The notes under the pieces are model-generated. The model worked only from the letters and a program-made list of their open reading frames with translations. It was not told where the DNA came from and did not search any database. The position numbers and the translations under genes are program-made. 64,000 nt of DNA from assembly GCA_032622095.1 (NCBI GenBank), contig CP136064.1, forward strand, positions 217,384,205 to 217,448,204, given 5' to 3'. Origin of the DNA: Siphonodentalium dalli. Lineage: Eukaryota; Mollusca; Scaphopoda; Gadilida; Siphonodentaliidae. Numbering within the stretch: position 1 is the stretch's first letter; each line of letters opens with the position of its first letter. Below, piece after piece: positions 1 through 10,807 of the stretch.

Positions 1-218
1 CGTTCTTTTAACGTGTAGTACACACCAAGGCTTGTACATAGGTCTGACAGCCATTAATGTCTGTGCCCGATCAGACAACATACTGCACCACCCACGACAA
101 CATACCTGGAAAAATTTTGTAATGTGGGAAGTCGGCTTTTTACATTCTGATCTTTAAATATTCAGTGATCTCTGGAGAGACTTTTCAGCATGACAAACTT
201 GGTATCTCACTGACGCTA

Positions 219-639
219 ATGGGGTCATTGTTGTAACGTTTTATACACAAATGCACACCAGTCTCAGTCGGCACGAGATTGATATGTTGCTGTAAATAAT
301 TGCCGTCTGCCTCGATCAATTCAGACTATTTTTCTTCCGTAGTTCTGATAAAGGCATTCTTTTATCACAATGACGAAATTGCAATAAAATTGATCATCGG
401 TCGCATAATGATCTTAGTACTGGTATTAAACAGGGACAGAAAGAACTGCTTGGTTGTTTGAGTGATGAACGGAAGAAAATGAAATTGCAAACAAATATCA
501 ACACGTGTGCATTTATGTAGAAAACACTATGACAATGACCCTGTCACGTGACACTAAGCGAGACTGGTGTGCATTTATGTATACAGAAATGCACATGGTG
601 TGCATCTATGTATAAAACATTACGACAATGACCCCATTA
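219..639. mobile_element. Short inverted-repeat element (MITE) inserted in the left arm
   Basis: The ends are inverted copies about 40 bp long: 'GGGGTCATTGTTGTAACG' near 221 matches the complement of 'ttacgacaatgacccc' near 620-635. Both continue into 'acacaaatgcacacc' and its complement. The element has no coding capacity. A partial copy of the same end with its 'gtctcagtc' interior recurs at about 13545-13605. The insertion splits the older inverted repeat covering 1-1243. Confidence 0.6.
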
Positions 640-689
640 ATTATAGACTCACTGACCCGAGTTCTGATTTTTGTCAGATAACAACAACC

Positions 690-840
690 TAGTCCAACAA
701 ATTAGACTTTCGGATTAAGAGGAATTTTAATATTTGGACTTTTACGGACCTCTTAATCCTTCAGAGTTAAGATAATCGTAAATGTCCAAATATTAAAATA
801 TTTAACCCGAATAGTCTAAATATTCTAATTTGTTGGACTA
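690..840. mobile_element. 151 bp TAGTCCAA hairpin element with perfect 9 bp target duplication
   Basis: It starts TAGTCCAACAAATTAGA and ends with the matching complement. It is flanked on both sides by ACAACAACC (681-689 and 841-849), a perfect 9 bp direct repeat. The interior is also self-complementary. The TAGTCCAA end and the 9 bp duplication are shared with the much longer element at 49771-50700, so both probably used the same transposase. A 9 bp duplication fits Mutator-like (MULE) elements, but that superfamily assignment is inference. Confidence 0.75.
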
Positions 841-852
841 ACAACAACCATG

Positions 853-1013
853 ACCAGGTTGCGATTCCTGGGCCGCTAGCATGAGAGACCAGTACACTAC
901 TAGTTACCGACTTCCCTCATGTATGTCTTCTACAAAGTGCCTGTGGGAAGTCGGTGGCCGAGAGGTAGCGTACTGGTCTCTCGTGCTATCGGACCGGGAA
1001 TCGCAACCTGGTC
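853..1013. repeat. Palindrome with about 60 bp arms
   Basis: 'accaggttgcgattcc' at 853 is the complement of the block ending at 1013, and the pairing continues through 'gagagaccagtac' and 'gtactggtctctc'. The loop contains a further small inverted pair, 'cgacttccc' and 'gggaagtcg'. Open frames across this block (881-1281) read through the hairpin and are not supported as genes. Confidence 0.6.
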
Positions 1014-1350
1014 AGGGTATTCTGACAAAAATCAGAACTCGGTCAGATACCAAGTTTGTCAGGCTGAAAAGTCTCATCTGAGATCACTGACACTGAATAA
1101 AGACCCGAATGCAAAATGCCGACTTCCCCCCATTACAACACTTGTACAGGTATGTTGTCGTGGGTGCAGTACGCTGTCCGATCGTGCGCGGACATTAATG
1201 GCTGACCCGTGTACACGCCTCGGTGTGTGCACGTTAAAGAACGCTACTGGAGTCACCACAGGCACAGCCACAGGGTTATAAAGTAACTCGGCCGTGGTAG
1301 CACCTGGACCTCCACATAATCCTCAGCACATTGAGGGCGATGGAGTATCA

Positions 1351-1352
1351 AG

Positions 1353-1387
<35 letters not shown>
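1351..1387. repeat. (GATA)n microsatellite
   Basis: About nine uninterrupted copies of the tetranucleotide GATA/TAGA. It lies just outside the preceding inverted-repeat element. Confidence 0.95.
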
Positions 1388-2929
1388 GGTAGTCCAGTAT
1401 GTATCAACTATCATTGTATGCATAGGCCTATTTTGCGTTGAAAATAATGTGTAGCGCGAAATAAGGAAACTGATGTTATGGGACTTGAATGGTGACAAAA
1501 CTTATTGATATTTTTGGTAAAATAACGTCGGATATTACTGTTAATGTATGATCCACTTGAATATGTTTTAGATGACAATAACCAGAGAAATCGTAAAAAA
1601 AACAAACTCACGTCGGTCACGACAAAACTTTGGAATTTCCGAAAGGTGTACTCGATTTCTCAGCTTCGAAATGATGCAACCGACAACGACACGTTGATTA
1701 TATAAATTATGAATTTATGAGACCTAAAATAAATATTATTGTTTTTAAATAGTTCATTTGTTATATATAAACTGATACAAATTAACTTTATTAACTCAAA
1801 CAGTTGATTAACTTGATTTAAGTCAGTATTAAATGTGCTGAGTCTCTTTGGAGTTGGAGATGGAGTACACCATATCACACGCGGAAGTGAAATTAAATTT
1901 GTGTGATTCTTACTTCTATTCTAAAGTTAAACGCAGTAGTGACAGTATACTGGTAATTGGTAGGCTTTTATCAATTGTAACAAACACAGATAGGGAATAT
2001 GGGTTTATAATACAGTGGTAGCCCTTGCCTAACCAGGACGGACCTGAATCAAACCAAGCATACTTAAGAGTCAGGAAACTGCTGGTGACCTCGACCTTTC
2101 GCCAATGACCCTCGACCTCTGCAACGTGGTAAACAAACTTCACCATTTTAAATTTTTACGAGCAAGTTGTTGCAATTGTTAACGAATAATAGCCCAAACT
2201 GTCAAGTTTATTGAATAATACTATAGAGTAAGTACGGTCAATTATATATGGATATGACTTACGTATGTTAAAACACATTTTCAGCTAGAATTATTTAGAT
2301 TGCACTTATCAAACATTATCTGATTATGGGCCAACCAATTTCGGAAGATTTCCGTGCACCCAGCAACCCCGGTGACCAAGTTCAACGGTTGAAAATGTGT
2401 TTGTGGCTACAAAAGGACATACATGTCCATCTCTGATTGTGACGAATGTTTGGTTACTTGAGTGGTATATGCTTATTCACTCAAATCATCTGAAATTTAT
2501 TTTATTTACCATTTTTGTTGCAATTTATATTATTTTACCCCCCCCCCCCCCATATCTTCATAAAGTTCATTAAGTCAATCTTAATATGGAGTTCCTAATG
2601 ATTATTTTAGTAACTAACACTATGTAGGTGAAAAAATTCTCTTTTCTGCGGTATGTGGAACGTATTTAAGAACTCAAAATTACTATTTTAAATTATTTTT
2701 TAAAGATTAAATTTTTCTGCTAATTGTTTATCACTGAACAACTGAAGACAGGTCCAGTCTCATTCAATGGATCCTAAATAATGATTACTATCACTAATTG
2801 TGTTAACTGGTCAGAATGTTAATTTATTTTTAATTAATTCAATATATATTATTTTATTTAATTATCTATATATTAAATTATATTGACATTTTTTTTATTA
2901 TTTAAACACAAATATATTTGTCACAAAAA
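1388..2929. other. AT-rich non-coding stretch with a 14 bp poly-C run
   Basis: No gene, splice pattern or repeat family was recognised. A C14 homopolymer sits at 2538-2551. Open frames here are short and show no familiar protein. Confidence 0.5.
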
Positions 2930-4680
2930 AAAAAGAGTGTATGTTTCCGATAATGGAGCGAAAAAATTATGGTAGGTACAGCCTTCATAATTGGCTACGG
3001 CAATCAGCATTCAATGCCGAAGCAATTTGCTGAAGCAAACTAGGCCATGGCATACTGTTGCCATAGCGGATTGCCGAAGCCAAACAATCTGAATTAAAGA
3101 GGGCTGTAGGTAGGTAGGGTTTTTTTTTTTTTTTTTATTTTGATATTTTTTATCCAGCGGCAGAAATATTGAATCACCTCGACTGAAGCGACATAAAATG
3201 CCAACTTGCGTTGTGGGAAAAGTATTGCGTGATAAACACAGTGGAAATATACATTATGATTGATGAAAGATCAAACTTACCGGTACTTCATGCTTAAGTA
3301 TGTTTTTTATTTAATATTCACATACCACATTTTCCTAAAGTTGGCTATAAACTTGGTACGAAATTGATGTCGCTAACTTTTTATAATTTTACCAATGACA
3401 CGACTATAATACTGTACTTGTATTGTGACGACTACATCCCATCGCCTGGAGGTATAGCCAGTACACCCAACCTAGCATGAATGGTTTTTGGAAACAGTAG
3501 CTGTACCCCTAACATATGTGGTGGTACCTCTATACATGTATATATACAGTAATGTCTAAGTACTAAATCCTGAAAAGTTACCCATAACTCTGCTGTAGTT
3601 AAAGAGTCAATTACTTAGGGCATTACTGTACAGATACACACCACCATGTATGTTGATAGTGTTCCTATCTGTACTCTCGGGCTCCAAATAAGAGTGCAGG
3701 GGGGGATTCCATTGAAAGTTAATAACAGTGCAGACCCAAATAATACCACAGGGGAATTTAAACTGAGCAAAACATCAACTATAGTTAAACAATTATTTGT
3801 ATAGTACATGTCATGTAGGCCAAGCAATCACACATGGGAATCAACAAAATATGTTTCATGTGGTGTTTATTCAATATTTAAATGTTCACATCTATGCAAT
3901 ATACTTGAATATGTACATGCAGAAAGTTATAAGCTCATCAATTTGGTATCAGAATCATATACAAATCTTGAGTTTGTGCTGATTTCAATTTGCATAGCCT
4001 CAAAATTAATTAACTTGCAGACCCAAATAACCACAATGCAGGGGCAGATTTCCTAATAAAATAACAAATATGCATGCATGTTTATTTGGAACCCAAGAGT
4101 ATGTTCCATAAGTCCCAAACAAGGCATACTCTTGAGTGCCTAATAAACATGCATGTACGATTATTAAAATCGAGGTAAAATTCCCACCTGTACGATCATT
4201 ATTTGGTCCTGTATGTTTATTAAATTAACCCAAAGAAATAATTCACCAATCTTAAATTGTGTTATTCATAGATAAATGAACTCTGATTGTTGAAAGTGAT
4301 CAGCACACTGTAGATTCACAGACCTGGCTATCCATGAAACTATTTATGTCCCATGGCATCAGTAAACCAGTCAGATGAGATGTATGGTACTAATATTTCC
4401 AGTCTGTATGTTTGTTCCGTCCTGTACTATTATTCAGTTGTACTAACATTTTCCAACCTGTACTATTATTTCACCCTGTACTTTTATTAGGCACTCAAGA
4501 GTACAGGTAAAGCAGCCAGGCATGAGATCCACTCTCATAAAATTAAAATTGCAAAATTCATGCCCATCAATCCACAACCCATCATACACTTTTCACAGGG
4601 ATATGTTATTAGAAGCCATGTGTTTTGTACACTAATAATCATCAATATTTATGAGCTTTAGTCGTAAAAACAGTGAAAAA
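2930..4680. repeat. Tandem repeat copy 1 of 3 (about 1.7 kb unit)
   Basis: The unit opens with 'tgtatgtttccgataa', then 'gatattttttatccagc', 'gaaatattgaatcacctcg' and 'tgccaacttg', and ends near 'tatttatgagctttagt'. The same ordered blocks return at 4903-6482 and 6483-7652. This copy has a 130 bp 'aagcaatttgctgaagc' segment near its start that the other two lack. It also holds a small Tc1-like hairpin (3547-3628). Interior phrases such as 'cagacccaaataa' followed by 'gcaggggg' recur two or three times per unit. No coding potential is evident. Confidence 0.75.
3547..3628. mobile_element. 82 bp CAGTAAT hairpin (Tc1/mariner-like MITE)
   Basis: The ends are CAGTAATGTCTAAGTA and its near complement TTACTTAGGGCATTACTG, bounded by TA on both sides. 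The interior 'gaaaagttaccc' and 'ttaaagagtc' are shared with 15713-16797 and 55964-56137. A TA boundary with CAGT termini is typical of Tc1/mariner derivatives. Confidence 0.6.
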
Positions 4681-4902
4681 AAATTAGAAAACTTTTTCTC
4701 CAAATAACAATAAACACTTTTAGGGTCGGCAGGTTATTTTTAGGGTCGGTCGATGTACGGAAACAAAGCATCTTTATTTTCTGGCCTCACTCAACATTAT
4801 TTCTTTCATTTCGACCATATTTCTTTAAATTTTAATATGTTAACTTTATAATGTTTAATAATAAAGGTTGTGTTGGACATGCTGCCTCATTACATTAGGC
4901 CA

Positions 4903-6482
4903 AAAAAAAAAGATTGTATGTTTCCGATAACGGAGTGAAAAAATTAAGGTAGGTACTAGTAGGTAGGGATTTTTTATTTTTTTATTTTATTTTGATATTT
5001 TTTATCCAGCTGCAGAAATATTGAATTACCTCGACCAAAGTGACATAAAATGCCAACTTGTGTTGTGGGGAAAGTATTACTTGATAAATACAGTGGAAAT
5101 ATACATTAAGATTGATGAAAGATCAAACTTACTTCATGCTTAAAGGGGTACTGTACGCCATTTTCATTAAATTTCCGGTGACAACAACGATCTAATATCG
5201 ATAATATATAGAAACATAAGTAATTTGAGTCGAAGATGTATTCTGTAAACGCTCAGGTTAATAGGCTATCTTAAAATTTCATAATTTAAAAGTTAATAAT
5301 TTGATATAAATTGAATTTATGACTGGAGCCATAAAATGGCGTCAATTAAATTACGAATTACCGTAATCAAAAACAGTAATTGAGGGATACTGGATTTTAA
5401 ACCGATCGCACACACGATCGCTTAAAATATTATGATGATACAGGGAGAACACTCAAGCCACTCACTGACTAGCGATGATACAATAACTTAAATGATTATA
5501 TGGGACTAGTATGCATATAATAAAACTTTTATTTGATTCATTTGGTTGAAAACTTTACAAAAATTACTCGACAACGACAATTTGTATTTTTGCATTCCGG
5601 TAAATTTGTCATCTGTAACATGACTTCGTACTCAACATACTTTCAAATAATGGAAAAATTGTTACCTTATTCTCCGACTCGGAGACTATAGAAACCAACA
5701 ACAACATTTGGCGTACAGTACCCCTTTAAGTATGTTATTTATTATTCACATACCACATTTTCATAAATATGGCTATAAACCTGGTACAAAATTGATGTCA
5801 CTAACTTTTATTAGAATTTTACCCATAATACTGCCATTAATGATTATACCATACTTGTATTGTGATGACTACATCTTGTATGGAGGAGGTAGCCAGTACA
5901 CCCAACCTAGCATGCCTGGTTTTTGGAAACAGTAGCTGTATCCGGACTTAAACATACATGTATGTGGTGATAACCTCTATACATGTATATATATATATAT
6001 TCAGATACACTCACACCATGTCTGTTGATAGTGTTCATACGGTATTCTCGGGCTCCAAATAAAAGTGCAGGCCCAAATAATAGTGCAGGGGGTAAATTCC
6101 ATTGAAAGTTAATAAATGTGCAGACCCAAATAATAGTGCAGGGGGAACTCTGAGCAAAACATCAACACATTAACTGTGGTTAAACCAAGTATTTGTATTG
6201 TACTAATAGGTCAAGTATAGGAATCAAGACAGTATGTGTCATGTGGTGTTTTATTCAATATTAAAATGTTCACGTGTATGCCATATACATGTACATGCAT
6301 AAAGTAATACCGGTAAGCTCAACATTTTGATATCTGAATCATAGAAATCTTGAGTTTGTGTTGATTTCAATTTTCATAGCATCAAAATTAATAAACATGC
6401 AGACCCAAATAAGCACTGTGCAGGGGGGAAATTACCCAATAAAATAATAAACGTGCATGCATGTTTATTTGGAGCCCAAGAG
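4903..6482. repeat. Tandem repeat copy 2 of 3, carrying an insertion
   Basis: Same block order as 2930-4680. It is interrupted at 5140-5729 by a TTAA-flanked element and fuses at its 3' end ('cccaagagta/ggtaggg') directly into copy 3. It therefore lacks the tail found in copies 1 and 3. Confidence 0.75.
5144..5725. mobile_element. 582 bp MITE with TTAA target duplication and an empty-site control
   Basis: The terminal repeats are AGGGGTACTGTACGCCA and TGGCGTACAGTACCCCT. TTAA flanks both ends (5140-5143 and 5726-5729). Tandem copy 3 keeps the uninterrupted site 'catgcttaagtatg' near 6659, which shows exactly what was there before insertion. TTAA duplication is used by the piggyBac and Kolobok superfamilies. 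No transposase is present, so mobilisation must have been in trans. Confidence 0.88.
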
Positions 6483-6905
6483 TAGGTAGGGAATTTTTAT
6501 TTTTTTATTTTATTTTGATATTTTTTATCCAGCTGCAGAAATATTGAATTACCTCGACCAAAGTGACATAAAATGCCAACTTGTGTTGTGGGGAAAGTAT
6601 TACTTGATAAATACAGTGGAAATATACATTAAGATTGATGAAAGATCAAACTTACTTCATGCTTAAGTATGTTATTTATTATTCACATACCACATTTTCA
6701 TAAATATGGCTATAAACCTGGTACGAAATTGATGTCACTAACTTTTATTAGAATTTTACCCATAATACTGCCATTATACCATACTTGTATTGTGATGACT
6801 ACATCTTGTATGGAGGTAGCCAGTACACCCAACCTAGCATGCCTGGTTTTTGGAAACAGTAGCTGTATCCCTACTTAAACATACATGTATGTGGTGATAA
6901 CCTAT

Positions 6906-6936
<31 letters not shown>

Positions 6937-7652
6937 GATACACTCACACCATGTCTGTTGATAGTGTTCATACCGGTATTCTCGGGCTCCAAATAAAAGT
7001 GCAGGTCCAAATAATAGAGCAGGGGGGAAATTACATTGAAACTGAAAGTTAATAACAGTACAGACCCAAATAATAGCACAGGGGAAACTCTTGAGCAAAA
7101 CATCAACTATAGTTAAAAATGTTATATGTAGGTCAAGCATAGGAATCAACATAGTATGTGTCATGTAGTGTTTTATTCAATATTGAAATGTTCACATGTA
7201 TGCCATAATGTAATTGAATATGTACATGGATAACATTATAAGCTCATCAATTTTGTATCAGAATCATATAGAAAACTTGAGTTTGTGCTGATTTAAATTT
7301 TCATAGCCTAAAAATTAATAAACTTGCAGACTCTAATAATCACTGTGCAGGGGGGGAATTTCCCAAGAAAATAATAAATGTGCATGCATGTTTATTTGGA
7401 ATCCATGAGTATGTTCCATAAGTCCAAAACAAGGCATACAGGTAAAGCAGGCATGAGATCCACTGTCATGAAATTAAAATTGCATAATTCATGCCCATCA
7501 ATCCAAAACCCATCTCACACCTGAGGCTTTTGACTCTTTTGAGACAAGTCATTTCATGGTCACTTTTCACAGGCATATGTTAGAAACCATGTGTTTTGCA
7601 CACTAATGATCTGACATCAATATTTATGAGCATTAGTAGTAAAAACAGTTTT
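6483..7652. repeat. Tandem repeat copy 3 of 3
   Basis: It matches copy 2 almost base for base from 'ggtaggga' through 'gcatgcctggtttttgg', then continues to the 'tatttatgagcattagt' tail seen in copy 1. It contains an (AT)n run near 6915-6938. It holds the empty target site for the 5144-5725 insertion. Confidence 0.75.
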
Positions 7653-8717
7653 TGGCCTTATTAACATTGGATTACCCCGTATATGTCTGCCCGAGTCATC
7701 AATTATCTAGTCATTCAGACAGACATTTGTTTACTACAGTTCCTTATGCCAAATTTCTAATTTGTTTATGAATAGAACCTGGTGTGAAATTGTCTACAAT
7801 GGAGGTTACGAGCAGTTTACCTCATCAAAATACAAACCATTACTAGAACCATGCATATATGGCATCATTTCTGACAGTAGCTCGTAGACGAGTATGATTC
7901 GTCACACCGTAGCATTTCAACCAGGCTCTGCTCATAATTAATTTTGACCAAATGTATATTTGTTTTGAATATTTAATAATTTGTGCAATAAGAGCAAATA
8001 AGTCTCAATAGAAATATTCATTTTTTCCAAGACTGTGATGACAATAATCAAATTGATCATCTGGACGATACAGACACCGTGAAATAACATCAACCGAAAG
8101 AACCAACCAAGAACATCAACATAATTAGCATAATACCTTCCAACGGCGCACATACAACCCAACTAATAGAGCTATAAATATGACTTGTACGTTAAATACC
8201 ATACCGAATCAACACAGATATATATCTATTGGCCTACCATATATGTAAAGATAAGATAAATTAATTGACAATCAAGTCACCTTCACAGGTAGAGTAATTT
8301 AGATAAAACAGACAAACAACAAGTAAACAAATAGATGGACAGAACAGAACATATGAGAAAGTATTGATTGAAGTTGATTGGTGAAATAAAGTGATAAAAA
8401 CTTGCTTGATCTTCATGTCCAACAGTCATCAGATATAGAATAAGACATTAATGTCCCTACATGTGTAGATTTTGTGATCCGTCAGTTAGTGAGTCAGTTT
8501 ATAATTTATTGCCCAATATCGTGCATCTGTCAATTGACTCAATTCGGTCGATTGCGGAGCGCGCAGACTCGTGTTGGTTAATGTCATCCTAAGAAAGCGC
8601 GGGTCGATGTCGAGGGGCGGAGCTTAATCTTAAATTAAGATGGCCGCAGCTGTTATCAGACGTCTATTGGAACAAGACGGCTGTCAATCAAGACTAGCCC
8701 TTGCCTTGATTTTAATG
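7653..8717. other. Non-coding stretch, nothing recognised
   Basis: No repeat family or convincing exon was seen. From about 8540 the base composition becomes more CpG-rich ('gattgcggagcgcgc'), and an ATG in good context occurs at 8640, but no recognisable protein follows. Confidence 0.4.
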
Positions 8718-10762
8718 TTAAGCCCACCGCACACGTCGCAACATTGTTGTAGCGTGTGCGGTGGTCTGTTTTTTGTTGTACGCAACAGAAATTTGTTGTG
8801 CAACAATGTTGTGAGAGATCAAATTATTTTGATTTTGTTGCTTGTTGTAGCCAATGCATGGACAGCGTTCTATTTTTAGTCTATGACGTACAGCGTAAAA
8901 TCTCAAGGTGAAGAGAAACATGGCGGCTCCCACCTCAAAATTTATTACAGTCGATATTTTGAACTAACATTGAAAACTGAAGCATGCTTTCATACAAAAT
9001 AGGCGCAGACATTGAGAAACGATATAGTTTGACCGAGCGGAGTGGTTCCTGGGTTCGAAATGTGATTTGATTTTATTCACCAGCACATGGAATTCTGTAA
9101 TTTCTGAGAGTGAGAATGATTCTCCTGTTCTGTGTTCACACTAACAGGTCCAGACTTCAGTTCAGTTCTCCAGTAGGGCCGGCCTACTGCACTGACTACT
9201 GCATAATATAGGTCTTGGTGAATACATTTTCTATCCAATGGTGTTACACTTCCCATGTCTTGCCAATAGTAATTTGTACACACTACACTGTCTACAGCTT
9301 GTAGTTGTACTAGTACAGGTCTGGAAATTAAAATTGATTGAATTTGAACCACCGGCACCGATTTATCTATAATAATAGCCAAACTTGACTATAAATTATT
9401 TGCCGGTTCCTATTTACACGTAGAATTGATGGATGTTTACCGTGAAAATTTATAGTTAAATTATACCAATTGAGAAATAAGTTCAAATAACATTAACAAA
9501 TATTTTAGAGAGCGAAACATTTGTTATGCAACCGTTATGGCTGTGGAAAATCAATCAGTCGATTATTGCCCGATCGGGCTATTGTCGATCAATATGCCCT
9601 ATCTGGCTGTCTCTGACTCATGCGAGTCATGTCCATATTGGACCTACCATGCCCGGTTCCATGGTTTTGGAACTATGGGTGGGGGGTTCTGTGGTGGTAT
9701 TCTCTGTGTGGAAGTCATGAATTATTCATGACTACCACATATGGAAATGCTGCTCGAGAACGTTGACCTGAGCCCTATAGAGCCACACAACCAGAGTTGG
9801 ATGAATCTCTGAAACCATGGGTCAGAGCTGGATGAATCCAATATCGCCACAACTCAGTGATCCCGCTTATTGTTGATACACCCAGACCTGTACAATTTTC
9901 AAGATGTGGGTGTGTCATTCCCTTGGATAGGAAGTTAATTCACCAAGACATAGAAGTGAAAATAACAATATATTCAACACAGAAGTTGGCTATCGCTCAA
10001 GCAGCTGGTAAATACAATTACATCATATTTTGGACCTAATAACATGTTCCGCTCGGTCATGTATCATTGGTCAAAGCCTGCGCCGATTAAAAAAAAAAGT
10101 TAATATGAACAAAGGTTCGAAATCAAGGTCCATGACTTACACGCTCCTTCCAAAATTCCCATTAATAATGAAAGGACATGAGATTTATTTATAAACACTT
10201 GTAAGAGTAACTCTGTCCAAATTAAACAAAAAACAAGGTCCATGTTTGGCGTATATTATGCCCTCACCCACCACTCCATATAGTTTAATAAAGGAGGTCT
10301 AATAATAACTCCTGATATCCCCTCCCCAATAACACAAGAGGTACAAAATAACCAAATTATATATGGCCTGGAGGTTTAATAATGATAACTCCATATAACC
10401 TATTCTATGAAAAAGTACTAAATTGGTCCAAATCCGTTCAGTGTATATATATAACGTGCGTTAGCCAGGCCCAGAGTAGAGATTCGTGGCAACATCGAGC
10501 CTGGTGCATGCTTTCCGCATTCTGTCAACTTGGGGGGAAAAACCCAGAGCTGAAATTAGTATGCAGCCAACACGTGACTTGATGACGTTTTATCACGTGA
10601 CTTGTTGTACAACAAATATTCGCCGTGTGCGGCTGGTCACAACATTGTTGTATAACATTTGTTGTGTTATTTTGTTGTAGTGTGTGCGGACGCTTACAAC
10701 AATGTTGTATGACCCATACAACAATGTTGTACAACAATGTTCCGACGTGTGCGCCCGGCTTT
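8718..10762. mobile_element. Composite foldback element
   Basis: The outer inverted ends are 'ccgcacacgtcgcaac' near 8726 and the complement of 'gttccgacgtgtgcgc' near 10739. Both are followed inward by 'attgttgta' motifs that recur several times. A second inverted pair lies inside: 'ggcgcagacattgag' near 9001 against the 10060-10090 segment 'caaagcctgcgcc', both next to 'gaccgagcgg'. A third matched block is 'gtcttggtgaat' near 9211, with its complement near 9940. The centre (9530-9760) has short palindromes such as 'agtcatgaattattcatgact'. Non-coding. Confidence 0.55.
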
Positions 10763-10807
10763 TGGGTCGCTATGTAAATTATTGTCATAGAACTTATTTA
10801 TTAGAAG

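Larger units (their letters stand above)
1..1243. mobile_element. Nested inverted-repeat element (arms 1-215 and about 1033-1243)
   Basis: The first 215 bases are the approximate reverse complement of 1033-1243. Shared blocks include 'ggtatgttgtcgtgggtg' (1151 onward) against its complement near 98-113, and 'ccaagtttgtca' against its complement near 193. A second arm pair (about 653-678 against 1018-1040, 'tctgatttttgtcag') continues the same palindrome inward. The left arm is interrupted by two separate insertions, 219-639 and 690-840, so this is an old foldback element invaded by younger ones. The left end may lie outside the window. No protein is recognised inside it. Arm homology is clear; the transposon superfamily is not. 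Confidence 0.7.

Noticed and set aside
8640-8879. 79-residue plus-strand frame starting MAAAVIRRLLEQDG with good start context
   Set aside because: The second half runs into the 'ccgcacacgtcgcaac' repeat, no domain is recognised and no splice continuation is evident. It could be a true first exon, but nothing supports it.
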